A stretch of DNA of 29,192 nt. It comes from a virus. The stretch spans positions 1 through 29,192 of IMG/VR virus record IMGVR_UViG_3300029448_000285, one strand, 5' to 3'. A model generated the notes under the pieces. The model did no database searches. It was not told the DNA's origin and saw nothing but the letters and a program-made list of their open reading frames with translations. A program made the position numbers and the translations under genes. Positions 20,995-28,172 of the stretch are shown here, piece after piece. The first letter of the stretch is position 1; each line of letters begins with the position of its first letter.

Positions 20995-21396
20995 TTTCTC
21001 GGCGGTTCTTAATCCAAAGTAGCCCGCCACTGCGGACAGCCACACGACCTCGAGAAGAGAGGCCCACGCGTCTCGGACTTCGAACGTCGATATGGCCGAA
21101 TCTGCGATTGCAAGACACAGCATAACCACGGTCATTAATAAAACTACGAGAGGCCGCACGATTTTAGCCAATACGTGAGACGAGTTGTCACTCTTCCATC
21201 TTCGGGTCGTCTCGCTCTGTGCCAACGCTTCGAACTCCTGCACCACCCCCGGGTCCACACCCTCTCTTAGGAGCAGCCGCTTGACCACACCGAGCGCACC
21301 CCGGTCGGGCAGCAGTTCGCCGACCACACCGGCAACCTCCGGCGCCTTTTCTCGCAGGAATTTCCCCGCTTTCGTCTGTTTTATTCGGCGGCCCAC
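20983..21396 (-). CDS. Holin of the 3TM / gene-transfer-agent type
   Basis: The 137-aa product (GTG start, overlapping the phosphoesterase gene by 16 nt) has a charged N-terminal half including a VAGVVGELLPDRGALGVV segment, then two clear hydrophobic helices at about residues 79-99 (VRPLVVLLMTVVMLCLAIAD) and 111-130 (ASLLEVVWLSAVAGYFGL). This matches the 3TM holin family, which permeabilises the inner membrane so endolysin can reach the wall. The amidase it would serve lies about 14 kb away in the tail operon. Confidence 0.82.
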   Translation of the reverse strand: MGRRIKQTKAGKFLREKAPEVAGVVGELLPDRGALGVVKRLLLREGVDPGVVQEFEALAQSETTRRWKSDNSSHVLAKIVRPLVVLLMTVVMLCLAIADSAISTFEVRDAWASLLEVVWLSAVAGYFGLRTAEKLRD

Positions 21397-22202
21397 AGCG
21401 TAGCGGTTGGCGTGACTCGATGCGCAGTAGAATCAACCTCCAACAGGTAGCACCCAATGGGCTTGGGCGGTCGGCCGCGTTCGACATGGTAGTGCATATA
21501 CCCATCGTTGTACTCGTCTTTGTAGCTTGGGGTGCGAATGTGCGTGACGTTCTTGTGCTTCACGTTGAACTGCTTATCCAACCGCTCAACCGTGTGCACC
21601 ATGGTGTATGCCTCGTGCACGTGCCCCATCCACATCACGTCCGCCCCATGGATGGACGCCATGGCTCTTTGGTTTTGTATGACGCCCTTGGTCACCGGGC
21701 CGCCGCCGCCGCTACCATGGTAGTACTTCATCTTGAGCGAGTAGTTGCCGAACTTGAGCACTATCCATCCGCCATATCCGCCCACGTGCACATCCCCGCC
21801 CTCGGTGCGCATCAAGTCTGCGAACCGCTGCAGGGGGTCGGTCTCCAAATTGCGCAGTATCGACGTCTCGTGATTGCCGTAACCCACAAATTTGAGGATG
21901 GACCGATACGGCTTGAACCACTCCACCGCTGTGTGCACCACGTCGTCAAGGTAGGTCGCCGTGTTGTGCTCCGGCCTGATGTCCACCTTGTTCCGGCGCG
22001 GGTCGAACTTGCCCTGCATCAGGCAGAAAAAGTCGCCATTGACAAACACCGGTATATCCTGCCCTAGAGCGCGGTCCAAATGCGCCTTGAGCGAAACCCG
22101 GTCGCAGTGCGGATTGTCCCAATGGAGGTCGGACATCAACAGGAACTTGTGGTGCCCCACCCCCAAATCCCACCGGTGGACGTTTCGAGAAAGCTGTTTC
22201 AT
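21381..22202 (-). CDS. Calcineurin-like metallophosphoesterase
   Basis: The 273-aa product carries the metallophosphatase motifs in order: LLMSDLHWDNP (D-x-H), VFVNGDFFCL (GD), KFVGYGNHETS (GNHE), MKYYHGSGGG (H) and MWMGHVHEAY (GHxH). It is a two-metal phosphoesterase; the substrate could be nucleotide, DNA or a small phosphate ester. It is translated with the small membrane protein upstream (ATGA) and the holin downstream. Its place between connector and lysis genes gives no clear substrate; a DNA-end or nucleotide-salvage role is possible. Confidence 0.9.
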   Translation of the reverse strand: MKQLSRNVHRWDLGVGHHKFLLMSDLHWDNPHCDRVSLKAHLDRALGQDIPVFVNGDFFCLMQGKFDPRRNKVDIRPEHNTATYLDDVVHTAVEWFKPYRSILKFVGYGNHETSILRNLETDPLQRFADLMRTEGGDVHVGGYGGWIVLKFGNYSLKMKYYHGSGGGGPVTKGVIQNQRAMASIHGADVMWMGHVHEAYTMVHTVERLDKQFNVKHKNVTHIRTPSYKDEYNDGYMHYHVERGRPPKPIGCYLLEVDSTAHRVTPTATLWAAE

Positions 22203-22408
22203 TGCATTTGGTTTCGTGCCAACAATATCTTGATTTCGTGTAGCTCCGTGAGGATGGTGGCCATGTCGGCCTTCACGCTGTTCTGCTCTTGCTCTAAGAC
22301 GTATACCCGCGATTTGAGACGGGTGTGGTCGTTGGAATGCTTAATCCACATCCCGACGAGGCCGGCACTCAGCGTGAGGAGCTCGAATTGTGTAATGGTG
22401 TCGAACAT
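22199..22408 (-). CDS. Small membrane-anchored coiled-coil protein, 69 aa
   Basis: An N-terminal hydrophobic helix (FELLTLSAGLVGMWIK, about residues 8-23) is followed by a coiled coil (RLKSRVYVLEQEQNSV, then ATILTELHEIKILLARN). It recalls phage lysis accessory proteins of the XhlA kind, although there the helix order is reversed. It sits between the connector and phosphoesterase genes with a 4-nt overlap to the latter. Confidence 0.7.
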   Translation of the reverse strand: MFDTITQFELLTLSAGLVGMWIKHSNDHTRLKSRVYVLEQEQNSVKADMATILTELHEIKILLARNQMQ

Positions 22409-22494
22409 CGTGGTACCTTGGTATTTCTGTGGTGCTTGTCGCGCTGTTGTCGCTCAAGCCATACACGTAGCTTTTCTTCATTCTCCTTCTTCAT
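22369..22494 (-). CDS. Small basic ORF, 41 aa, overlapping
   Basis: The ATG overlaps the connector stop by 4 nt. The product starts MKKENEEKLRVWLERQQRDK, a basic, charged helix, then becomes Ser-rich. It overlaps the 69-aa gene by 40 nt. The start context supports translation, but the C-terminal part may only shadow the next gene. Confidence 0.45.
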   Translation of the reverse strand: MKKENEEKLRVWLERQQRDKHHRNTKVPRCSTPLHNSSSSR

Positions 22495-23048
22495 GACAGC
22501 GGGAACGCGACGTACCGAAGCGGCGTGTCTTTGAGGTAGTGTGAGCCGCTGATGCTCAAACCGGATTGGTAGTACACGTTGGGTTCGGCACGCATTTGGT
22601 CCTCGGTGTTGGTGTTGTATTCCGCGTACTTCTCGGTGTTGTGCTGCAGGTAACTCACCATGCGCTCGGTGTAGAAGTGTGCGTTTTGCCGTGCCCGTTC
22701 CACCTTGGCATTCACTATCCCTTCCTCAGCGGCGTCTTGGTACGTCACCACTCCGACGTTGTCGATGCGGGTGGACAGCTCCGGAAGCAGCTCGACCATG
22801 GTCCACCAACAGACCGCTCTGCGCACGTAGGTGTCGATAAGCGTCACGTAATCATCGGTGGTCGAACCGGCTTGAACGTCGGCCAACACCTTTTCGTATA
22901 GGTTGGTGCCAAGATACGGTTGAATGTGCTTATCCTGTGCCAAAGCCATAAACGGTATAACCCGTTTGTCCTCCACATTGTTGTCAAGGTCCGTAATAGA
23001 CCGCAGGTACGCCGGCGTGGCGATTAGGTAAATTACCGGTATGCTCAT
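22491..23048 (-). CDS. Head-tail connector-like protein (DUF6712-like), 185 aa
   Basis: The product starts MSIPVIYLIATPAYLRSITD, then KRVIPFMALAQDKHIQPYLG and NLYEKVLADVQ. 'I.pfi..AQ...I...LG..Ly..l' is the pattern of helical head-completion/connector proteins found right after the portal in Bacteroidota phages. It probably forms the ring beneath the portal. ATGA coupling with the portal gene is present. Confidence 0.72.
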   Translation of the reverse strand: MSIPVIYLIATPAYLRSITDLDNNVEDKRVIPFMALAQDKHIQPYLGTNLYEKVLADVQAGSTTDDYVTLIDTYVRRAVCWWTMVELLPELSTRIDNVGVVTYQDAAEEGIVNAKVERARQNAHFYTERMVSYLQHNTEKYAEYNTNTEDQMRAEPNVYYQSGLSISGSHYLKDTPLRYVAFPLS

Positions 23049-24661
23049 CTGTATCCTTGGTTTGGCATATCAATGGGTTTGGTGGCGACCTGCCATGGGT
23101 CGTCCCCCGGGTCGTTGGCTCGTGCCTCGCTGCCGTCCAAGGCATCCAAGAACCGGCGCAGCTCGGACTCGCTCAATTCCGATTGGTCCTCTCTCAGGTA
23201 GGTCAGCCGCTCCCAATGGTGGTAGCAATTCGGTCCGCCTTTGTATAGCCAAACGTTGCCACCGATGCTGTTGTCCATGCCCTCGATGTCGTCCTTGCTG
23301 TACTCGCCGCCGGCAGACACGAGGTCTACGCAGAACTCCCTGCTGTTGCTTCGCGTGCCGCCCTCGTACGTGTACCTGACCAAGATGAGCGGCGTGTCTT
23401 CTCCGCTCAGGAACGTTATGCCGCCTAGGTGGTCGTTAATCTTGCCATCCACGCCGTAGTCCACCGCCCGCTTGTCTACGAGCCTGTACCCCTTCGGTGG
23501 CTGCTTGGCCTTGGTTATTAGCTTTGCGGCGTCCTCTTTGGTGTGGTGCTTGTGGGCCTGAACTTCGAACCGGTCCTCCTCGGGCTCGTCCTCTGAGAAT
23601 GGTGGGCGGCCCAAAACCTCTACCTTGGCCGGAGTGCCGGCCGCGGCCAACAGGTCCTCGAGCACTTCGCAGACGTGAGACCGCATCGGTTTGACCACCT
23701 GCCGCTCAAACAGCAGGCTCGCAGTCTTCAATTCCTCGGTCGCTCCCAACTGCCCCTCTGTCTTCACGCCGAACATTGCCGGTGAAACGACCCGGTGCCC
23801 CACCATAATCTTGTCTGTGACCTCGGATGACAGGAATTCGTACTGCTTGTCTACGTCCGACACCGGGAACGGCTCGAAATCGGGCTTGCGCTCCGGGTCG
23901 TCGGAATAGGTAATGATGAATTTGCCCGCATTGCGACTACCGGATAGCTGCATCTCGATGTCCCTGCGGATGCGTTCTCTCTCCTCAATCGCCGGAATCC
24001 CGTTTTTGAAGTGGATGGAGAAAGACGGGGCGAGACCGTTGCGAATGTTGTTGATGTGGTACTCCGAAATCGCCTTGTCAAGCTCGATATAGTTCACCGA
24101 GCCGATGTAGTCCGGCTTTGGATAGTACGTGCTGCCCGGGCTAAATGGGCAAAAGTAGTATAGTTGCGTGCCATGCTCTTCGCGGTCGGCCGGGTGGTAC
24201 CCCCTTACACGCTGCGCGGAATACTCCGGATTTCGGAAGTGCTCCCAATCCACGGAGTGGTAGTAGTGCCGCACGCGCTCATCAATGTCCATCTCCCCGC
24301 TGCGCACGTTCTCGAACGGCACGTGCCGCACGCGCCGGATGGTGCTGCGGTCGCCGCTCCACTGAATCTCCAATGCGAAACCACCCTGAATTTTATAGTC
24401 CAAGATGGCACGCCGAAATTCGCGGGTGCTCCCCCATTCCTCCAACTTGGCTTGTGCTGCTTCGTTGTCCGCCTTGAACCCCTCGCCCATGACCAACTGC
24501 GCGATGGAGTTGCAAAGGGCAGAGTGCGTGGACGAGCTGTTGTACAGGGAGAGCAAGTATTGCGGGTATAGATTGTCCTCTCCATATTGGACGAACCCGT
24601 CTGTGGTCGGCATCTCCTCGTAGGAGCGCTCTACATACCGTGCAAGATTAATCAGTTCCAT
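23045..24661 (-). CDS. Portal protein
   Basis: The 538-aa product begins MELINLARYVERSYEEMPTT followed by GEDNLYPQYLLSLYNSSSTH and CNSIAQLVMGEGF, the N-terminal pattern of portal proteins I associate with Bacteroidota phages. The core has VNYIELDKAISEYHINNIRN and GQLGATEELKTASLLFER; the remainder includes a Glu/Asp-rich part (PFSEDEPEEDRFE). Portals form the dodecameric DNA gate at one capsid vertex. Here it is placed after the capsid gene rather than after terminase. Confidence 0.88.
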   Translation of the reverse strand: MELINLARYVERSYEEMPTTDGFVQYGEDNLYPQYLLSLYNSSSTHSALCNSIAQLVMGEGFKADNEAAQAKLEEWGSTREFRRAILDYKIQGGFALEIQWSGDRSTIRRVRHVPFENVRSGEMDIDERVRHYYHSVDWEHFRNPEYSAQRVRGYHPADREEHGTQLYYFCPFSPGSTYYPKPDYIGSVNYIELDKAISEYHINNIRNGLAPSFSIHFKNGIPAIEERERIRRDIEMQLSGSRNAGKFIITYSDDPERKPDFEPFPVSDVDKQYEFLSSEVTDKIMVGHRVVSPAMFGVKTEGQLGATEELKTASLLFERQVVKPMRSHVCEVLEDLLAAAGTPAKVEVLGRPPFSEDEPEEDRFEVQAHKHHTKEDAAKLITKAKQPPKGYRLVDKRAVDYGVDGKINDHLGGITFLSGEDTPLILVRYTYEGGTRSNSREFCVDLVSAGGEYSKDDIEGMDNSIGGNVWLYKGGPNCYHHWERLTYLREDQSELSESELRRFLDALDGSEARANDPGDDPWQVATKPIDMPNQGYR

Positions 24662-25185
24662 TATTCAAATCCGTTGCGCACAGGAACGACGTAAGCCGGC
24701 TCGGTGTCTCCAAGCCCAAATTTCGCACCCTCTTGAATTTCGTGCGGGTACCGCTCCTCCACGTAACAAAAAAACGACGCGAGCGTGGTGGTTGGGGTAT
24801 TGCTGCCCCCGGGCGCATCCACTACCGATTGGTCAGAAGCTTTGACGACGGCACCCAAGCTGTATTCCACCTCTTCATCGTACCCTTGGTAATCGAGCCG
24901 GTAATAACCCGGTGGTATGTCTGCGATGCCCGGATTGTCAAGCAGCACCTGCCACCTTTGATACAGACCGCGGCTAATGGTGGTGTTGGGCACAAACACA
25001 AAGTAATCGTTTTGTGTCGCCCCCGCCAAACGTTGCCCATGCAGGGTCACCAATCTCGCGTAGGGATGCTCGAAGAAACGGCCGTTTACGATTTGGCGCT
25101 CCGACTCCTTGTTGTACGCGTCCAAGTACCGGCTGAATACCGGCAGAATCAGGACGTTGGTAGCTGTGCGTGAGATTCTTAACAT
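24661..25185 (-). CDS. Phage structural protein, 174 aa
   Basis: A beta-rich protein with RISRTATNVLILPVFSRYLD, NDYFVFVPNTTISRGLYQRW and GYYRLDYQGYDEEVEYSLGA. In phages I associate with Bacteroidota a protein of this type often follows the capsid gene; it may be a head decoration or head-tail structural protein. It shares one base with the portal start. The 78-nt gap before it contains a GGGC/GCCC hairpin without a T-run. Confidence 0.62.
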   Translation of the reverse strand: MLRISRTATNVLILPVFSRYLDAYNKESERQIVNGRFFEHPYARLVTLHGQRLAGATQNDYFVFVPNTTISRGLYQRWQVLLDNPGIADIPPGYYRLDYQGYDEEVEYSLGAVVKASDQSVVDAPGGSNTPTTTLASFFCYVEERYPHEIQEGAKFGLGDTEPAYVVPVRNGFE

Positions 25186-25263
25186 GGCCGAATATAAGTG
25201 AGGGCGGACAAATGCCCACCCCCACCGCGCCTAATTGGAACCAAACCCTGCTGCTGCGAGACC

Positions 25264-25884
25264 TTAGGCAAGAGTCTCGGAGAACGAATCCGTTTGCAGT
25301 GCGAAGGCAGTAGGTGTAGTCAAGGTGTCGAACGGGAAGTTGGCGGTACCGCGGCCGGCTGACTTCTTGAACAACGGCGTGGGCACTGCCGATTGTCCCT
25401 CCATCGTTACCGTGACCATGTGCCCGTCGGCGAAAGTGCCTCCGGTGGTCGCACTCGTACTCGTGATTTCCAATCCCTTCTCAAACCCGGCGCAGAACAG
25501 TTGCCCGTTGTTGTCGAGCACTCCGATGCTGCATCGGTTGCGAGCGAGAGAATCGAGCCAATCCTGCGTGTCGTGACCGACCTTGTGCAGCGTGAACTCG
25601 AGAGTCTCGGTGTAGTAGAAGGTGCCGCCTTCCGGGCTACCCACGATGGCCGTGGTGAAAGAACCGGAGTTCTTCACCAATTCGACCTCGTAGGACTCGG
25701 AACCATTGTATTCTTCGGCAGCACCGGCCTCCACATCGGCAATCTCGCTTGCCGTAATGGTACAGAAAGCGGATTTAATGGTCAAAGGGTTGTCCGAGCC
25801 ATCCGTGAGGATGAAAATGGACTCAATACCTCCAACCGCATCGCGGCAATCAATACCGCGCCCTTGGGTAACGGTACACGGCAT
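25264..25884 (-). CDS. Structural protein following capsid (tail-tube-like), 206 aa
   Basis: The product starts MPCTVTQGRGIDCRDAVGGI, a 'CtxtxGr...CrDavGGI' motif I associate with structural proteins that follow the capsid gene in Bacteroidota phages. The rest is beta-rich, with FYYTETLEFTLHKVGHDTQD resembling tail-tube-like beta barrels. The start overlaps the capsid stop by one base. Tail tube or capsid-associated protein are both possible. Confidence 0.65.
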   Translation of the reverse strand: MPCTVTQGRGIDCRDAVGGIESIFILTDGSDNPLTIKSAFCTITASEIADVEAGAAEEYNGSESYEVELVKNSGSFTTAIVGSPEGGTFYYTETLEFTLHKVGHDTQDWLDSLARNRCSIGVLDNNGQLFCAGFEKGLEITSTSATTGGTFADGHMVTVTMEGQSAVPTPLFKKSAGRGTANFPFDTLTTPTAFALQTDSFSETLA

Positions 25885-26909
25885 CAGGTAGTGGCGTAAC
25901 GGCTGACGAGGCTGCAGTCACCGGCAAATCCGACTTGGACTCCTGCAGTGTAACGGTAGGCGATGCGAACGTTGTCGGAACCGTCAAGCTGCGTCATGTC
26001 TAGGACGACGGCTTGGTTGTGGTCTGACAAGAGGTCCGTGCCGAAAAACAGATTGTCCGGGCGAGCGGCGAGCACCGCGTCATTGGACATTCCCGGGCAG
26101 ACCGCGATGCGGTAGCCGAGGTACCCGGCGAAGGCATCAGTACCGCCGGTGTAGTAGTTGAACTGTGGGTGCGTGCCCGCGCTCAACAGCTTCCGTTGGT
26201 AGATGAAGAACGTTTTGGGGCTCATGTAGAGCACCACCTCCGGGTCTCCCTGCAGCGCAGTTGGCAGGGCGTCCACGCAAAGGTCGAGGTTGGTCAACAC
26301 GTTGCCCGTGGAGAACACCGCACCGGTCGATGTGGCCCGGGTATTCGCGCCGCCGGACTTGATTTTGGCCAAGAGACCTTCGAAATGGTTCTCATCGAAC
26401 GTGTCCGTGACGGAGTTTCCGACTGCGGTGCCCGTGTCACTACCATCGGAGGCCGCGGTTGGGAGCTCGTTTCCGGATGCGTCGTCGTCCCACGTGCCGC
26501 CCTGCCAAATGTTCTCTTCGATGCCCTCGCCAATCTTAGCGGCGACGTGCAAAAGAAGGAATTGGGCGAACTCCGGAGGAAGTTGGTCGTTGATGAAACC
26601 TCGGCCGGTGTTGAGTGCCTCCCAATCGACCCGGAAATCCTTCTTGCAGAGCTCGATGTTGGTCATCAGCTCGGCCGGCTGCAGAATAGCCTCGGTCAAC
26701 TGCACCGGGCCGTTGTCGGTGAAGTCACACGCGGCGTCCTGAATCAGACCTGCGGTCTCGATTTTCCGCAGCACGGACTTGAATTTCACATTCTCCTTGA
26801 CGGTGATGAGACCGTCGGAGAGGGTTTTGGCCGATTTGACGGCAGCGGCAATGTATGGCCGCGCCAATTCACCGGCGTACGTTTTGGAGTTGGTAAATGT
26901 GGTTGCCAT
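25884..26909 (-). CDS. Major capsid protein (HK97-fold type)
   Basis: The 341-aa product (MATTFTNSKTYAGELARPYI...) has LTEAILQPAELMTNIELCKK, WEALNTGRGFINDQLPPEFA and EGIEENIWQGGTWDDDA. Length, and position directly after protease and scaffold, fit the major capsid protein of Bacteroidota phages. It lies 2 bp after the scaffold gene. There is no obvious N-terminal delta domain, consistent with the separate scaffold gene. Confidence 0.88.
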   Translation of the reverse strand: MATTFTNSKTYAGELARPYIAAAVKSAKTLSDGLITVKENVKFKSVLRKIETAGLIQDAACDFTDNGPVQLTEAILQPAELMTNIELCKKDFRVDWEALNTGRGFINDQLPPEFAQFLLLHVAAKIGEGIEENIWQGGTWDDDASGNELPTAASDGSDTGTAVGNSVTDTFDENHFEGLLAKIKSGGANTRATSTGAVFSTGNVLTNLDLCVDALPTALQGDPEVVLYMSPKTFFIYQRKLLSAGTHPQFNYYTGGTDAFAGYLGYRIAVCPGMSNDAVLAARPDNLFFGTDLLSDHNQAVVLDMTQLDGSDNVRIAYRYTAGVQVGFAGDCSLVSRYATT

Positions 26910-26911
26910 CG

Positions 26912-27583
26912 TTATCGGCTGTATTGATTGAAAATCTGTGCAGCGGAGGCCTGCGTGCTGCTCATGTATGTTTTGACGGCCTCGGGAATTTCTTTCTTCT
27001 CCGCAACGCGCTTGATGCCTTCCTGCTTCTCGAGTCGGGCGACAAGCTTGCTGTTCTCGTCTTTGAGCTTCTTGATTTCGGCGGCGTGCTCCTTCCGCAA
27101 CTCTGCCCCCACTTCGGCGAGCATCTCGCGTGCCTGCTCCTTGGACAGCATATCGTGGCGACGGTGGTACCGCTTATGGCCCATCTTTTTCTCTTCCTCC
27201 TCGTCCTCTTCCATCTTCTTTTTCTCCTCGTCCTCCATCTCGTCCTCCTTGTGGTCGGGCGTGTGGACCATTTCTTCCTCTTCCTTGGTCTCGGTCTTCT
27301 CCTCCGCCGGGGCTTCCTCCTGCTTCACGGTGCTTGCGGAGATTTTGCCCTCTTCGATAGTGAACGTGGCACCATCTTGGAGCTTGTATTCACCGTCGGG
27401 CAGTGCGATTTGTTCGCCCTCTTCGTTGACGACGTAGCAAGTTTCACCGACTCCGAAATTGCCGGAGCAGTAGACTTTGGTGCCGTCTTCAAGGACGGCC
27501 TCACCCATCTCTGTCTTGACCTCGTCTTCCAAGGTCAGCCCGTACTTGGACAAGATGGTGGATACGGCTTGTTTGATGTTCAT
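26912..27583 (-). CDS. Capsid scaffolding protein
   Basis: The 223-aa product has a small beta N-terminal part (LEDGTKVYCSGNFGVGETCY, GEYKLQDGATFTIEEGK), a highly acidic middle of Glu/Lys runs, and a C-terminal coiled coil (MLAEVGAELRKEHAAEIKKL). This is the normal build of a scaffold, which shapes the prohead and is then removed by the protease encoded just upstream. Confidence 0.82.
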   Translation of the reverse strand: MNIKQAVSTILSKYGLTLEDEVKTEMGEAVLEDGTKVYCSGNFGVGETCYVVNEEGEQIALPDGEYKLQDGATFTIEEGKISASTVKQEEAPAEEKTETKEEEEMVHTPDHKEDEMEDEEKKKMEEDEEEEKKMGHKRYHRRHDMLSKEQAREMLAEVGAELRKEHAAEIKKLKDENSKLVARLEKQEGIKRVAEKKEIPEAVKTYMSSTQASAAQIFNQYSR

Positions 27584-27599
27584 CTCGTTAATAAAACCC

Positions 27600-28172
27600 T
27601 TAATTCACGATTTTTTCAACCATCTCTCGCACCTCGCGCATTGCGGACTGCTCGTTCTGCTCTCTCATCTTGTTCACGAAATAGCCCTCGATGCTGAATC
27701 CGCGCACCTTGCCTGTCTTGACAGCCTCAGCCCACAGGGTGGTGTCGTCGACCTTGACTGCGACCATCCAAGTGCCGATTGGCACATCGAACCCGTATTG
27801 TCGGCTCTTGTCCGTGTCGCTCTCAACAATCCAAGATTCCGTCAAGTGGATGCCCGACACCTTGGACTCGTGGTCTTTGGTGAAGGAATTGGCCAAGTTG
27901 CGCCGTAGGTAGAGCTCCGAGGCGCGTCGCACGGTGGACTTGCTGAAATACACACTGTACTCGCCACGGTCGTCGTCCCTGCGATATATAAACTTGTCCG
28001 GAATCAAGGCCGGCCCCATTAGTACTTGCCTCTCGCCGCTCTGCTTGAACCGCACCTGCTGTTTCTGCAGTGCGACAAAATCGCGCTCAATCGCCGGTTC
28101 GTCCACTAGGGAAATGGCATCTACGCCGAACACCTGCTCGTCCTCATCAAGGACCAATTCAATCAGTTTCAT
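27600..28172 (-). CDS. XkdF-like prohead serine protease
   Basis: The 190-aa product has FGVDAISLVDEPAIERDFVA near the start, typical of XkdF/Peptidase_S78_2 proteins, then SFTKDHESKVSGIHLTESWI and DVPIGTWMVAVKVDDTTLW, which probably carry the active His and Ser in a herpes-protease-like fold, and GKVRGFSIEGYF before the C-terminal helix. It would process scaffold and capsid during maturation. It overlaps the tape-measure stop by 4 nt. Confidence 0.85.
   Translation of the reverse strand: MKLIELVLDEDEQVFGVDAISLVDEPAIERDFVALQKQQVRFKQSGERQVLMGPALIPDKFIYRRDDDRGEYSVYFSKSTVRRASELYLRRNLANSFTKDHESKVSGIHLTESWIVESDTDKSRQYGFDVPIGTWMVAVKVDDTTLWAEAVKTGKVRGFSIEGYFVNKMREQNEQSAMREVREMVEKIVN

Noticed and set aside
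25186-25263. Hairpin GGGC...GCCC in the 78-nt gap as a terminator
   Set aside because: There is a short stem but no T-run follows on the minus strand, and the downstream structural genes must be transcribed through it.
26169-26927. Plus-strand ORF of 252 codons opposite the capsid gene
   Set aside because: Antisense shadow of the major capsid gene, with no domain and no promoter on that strand.
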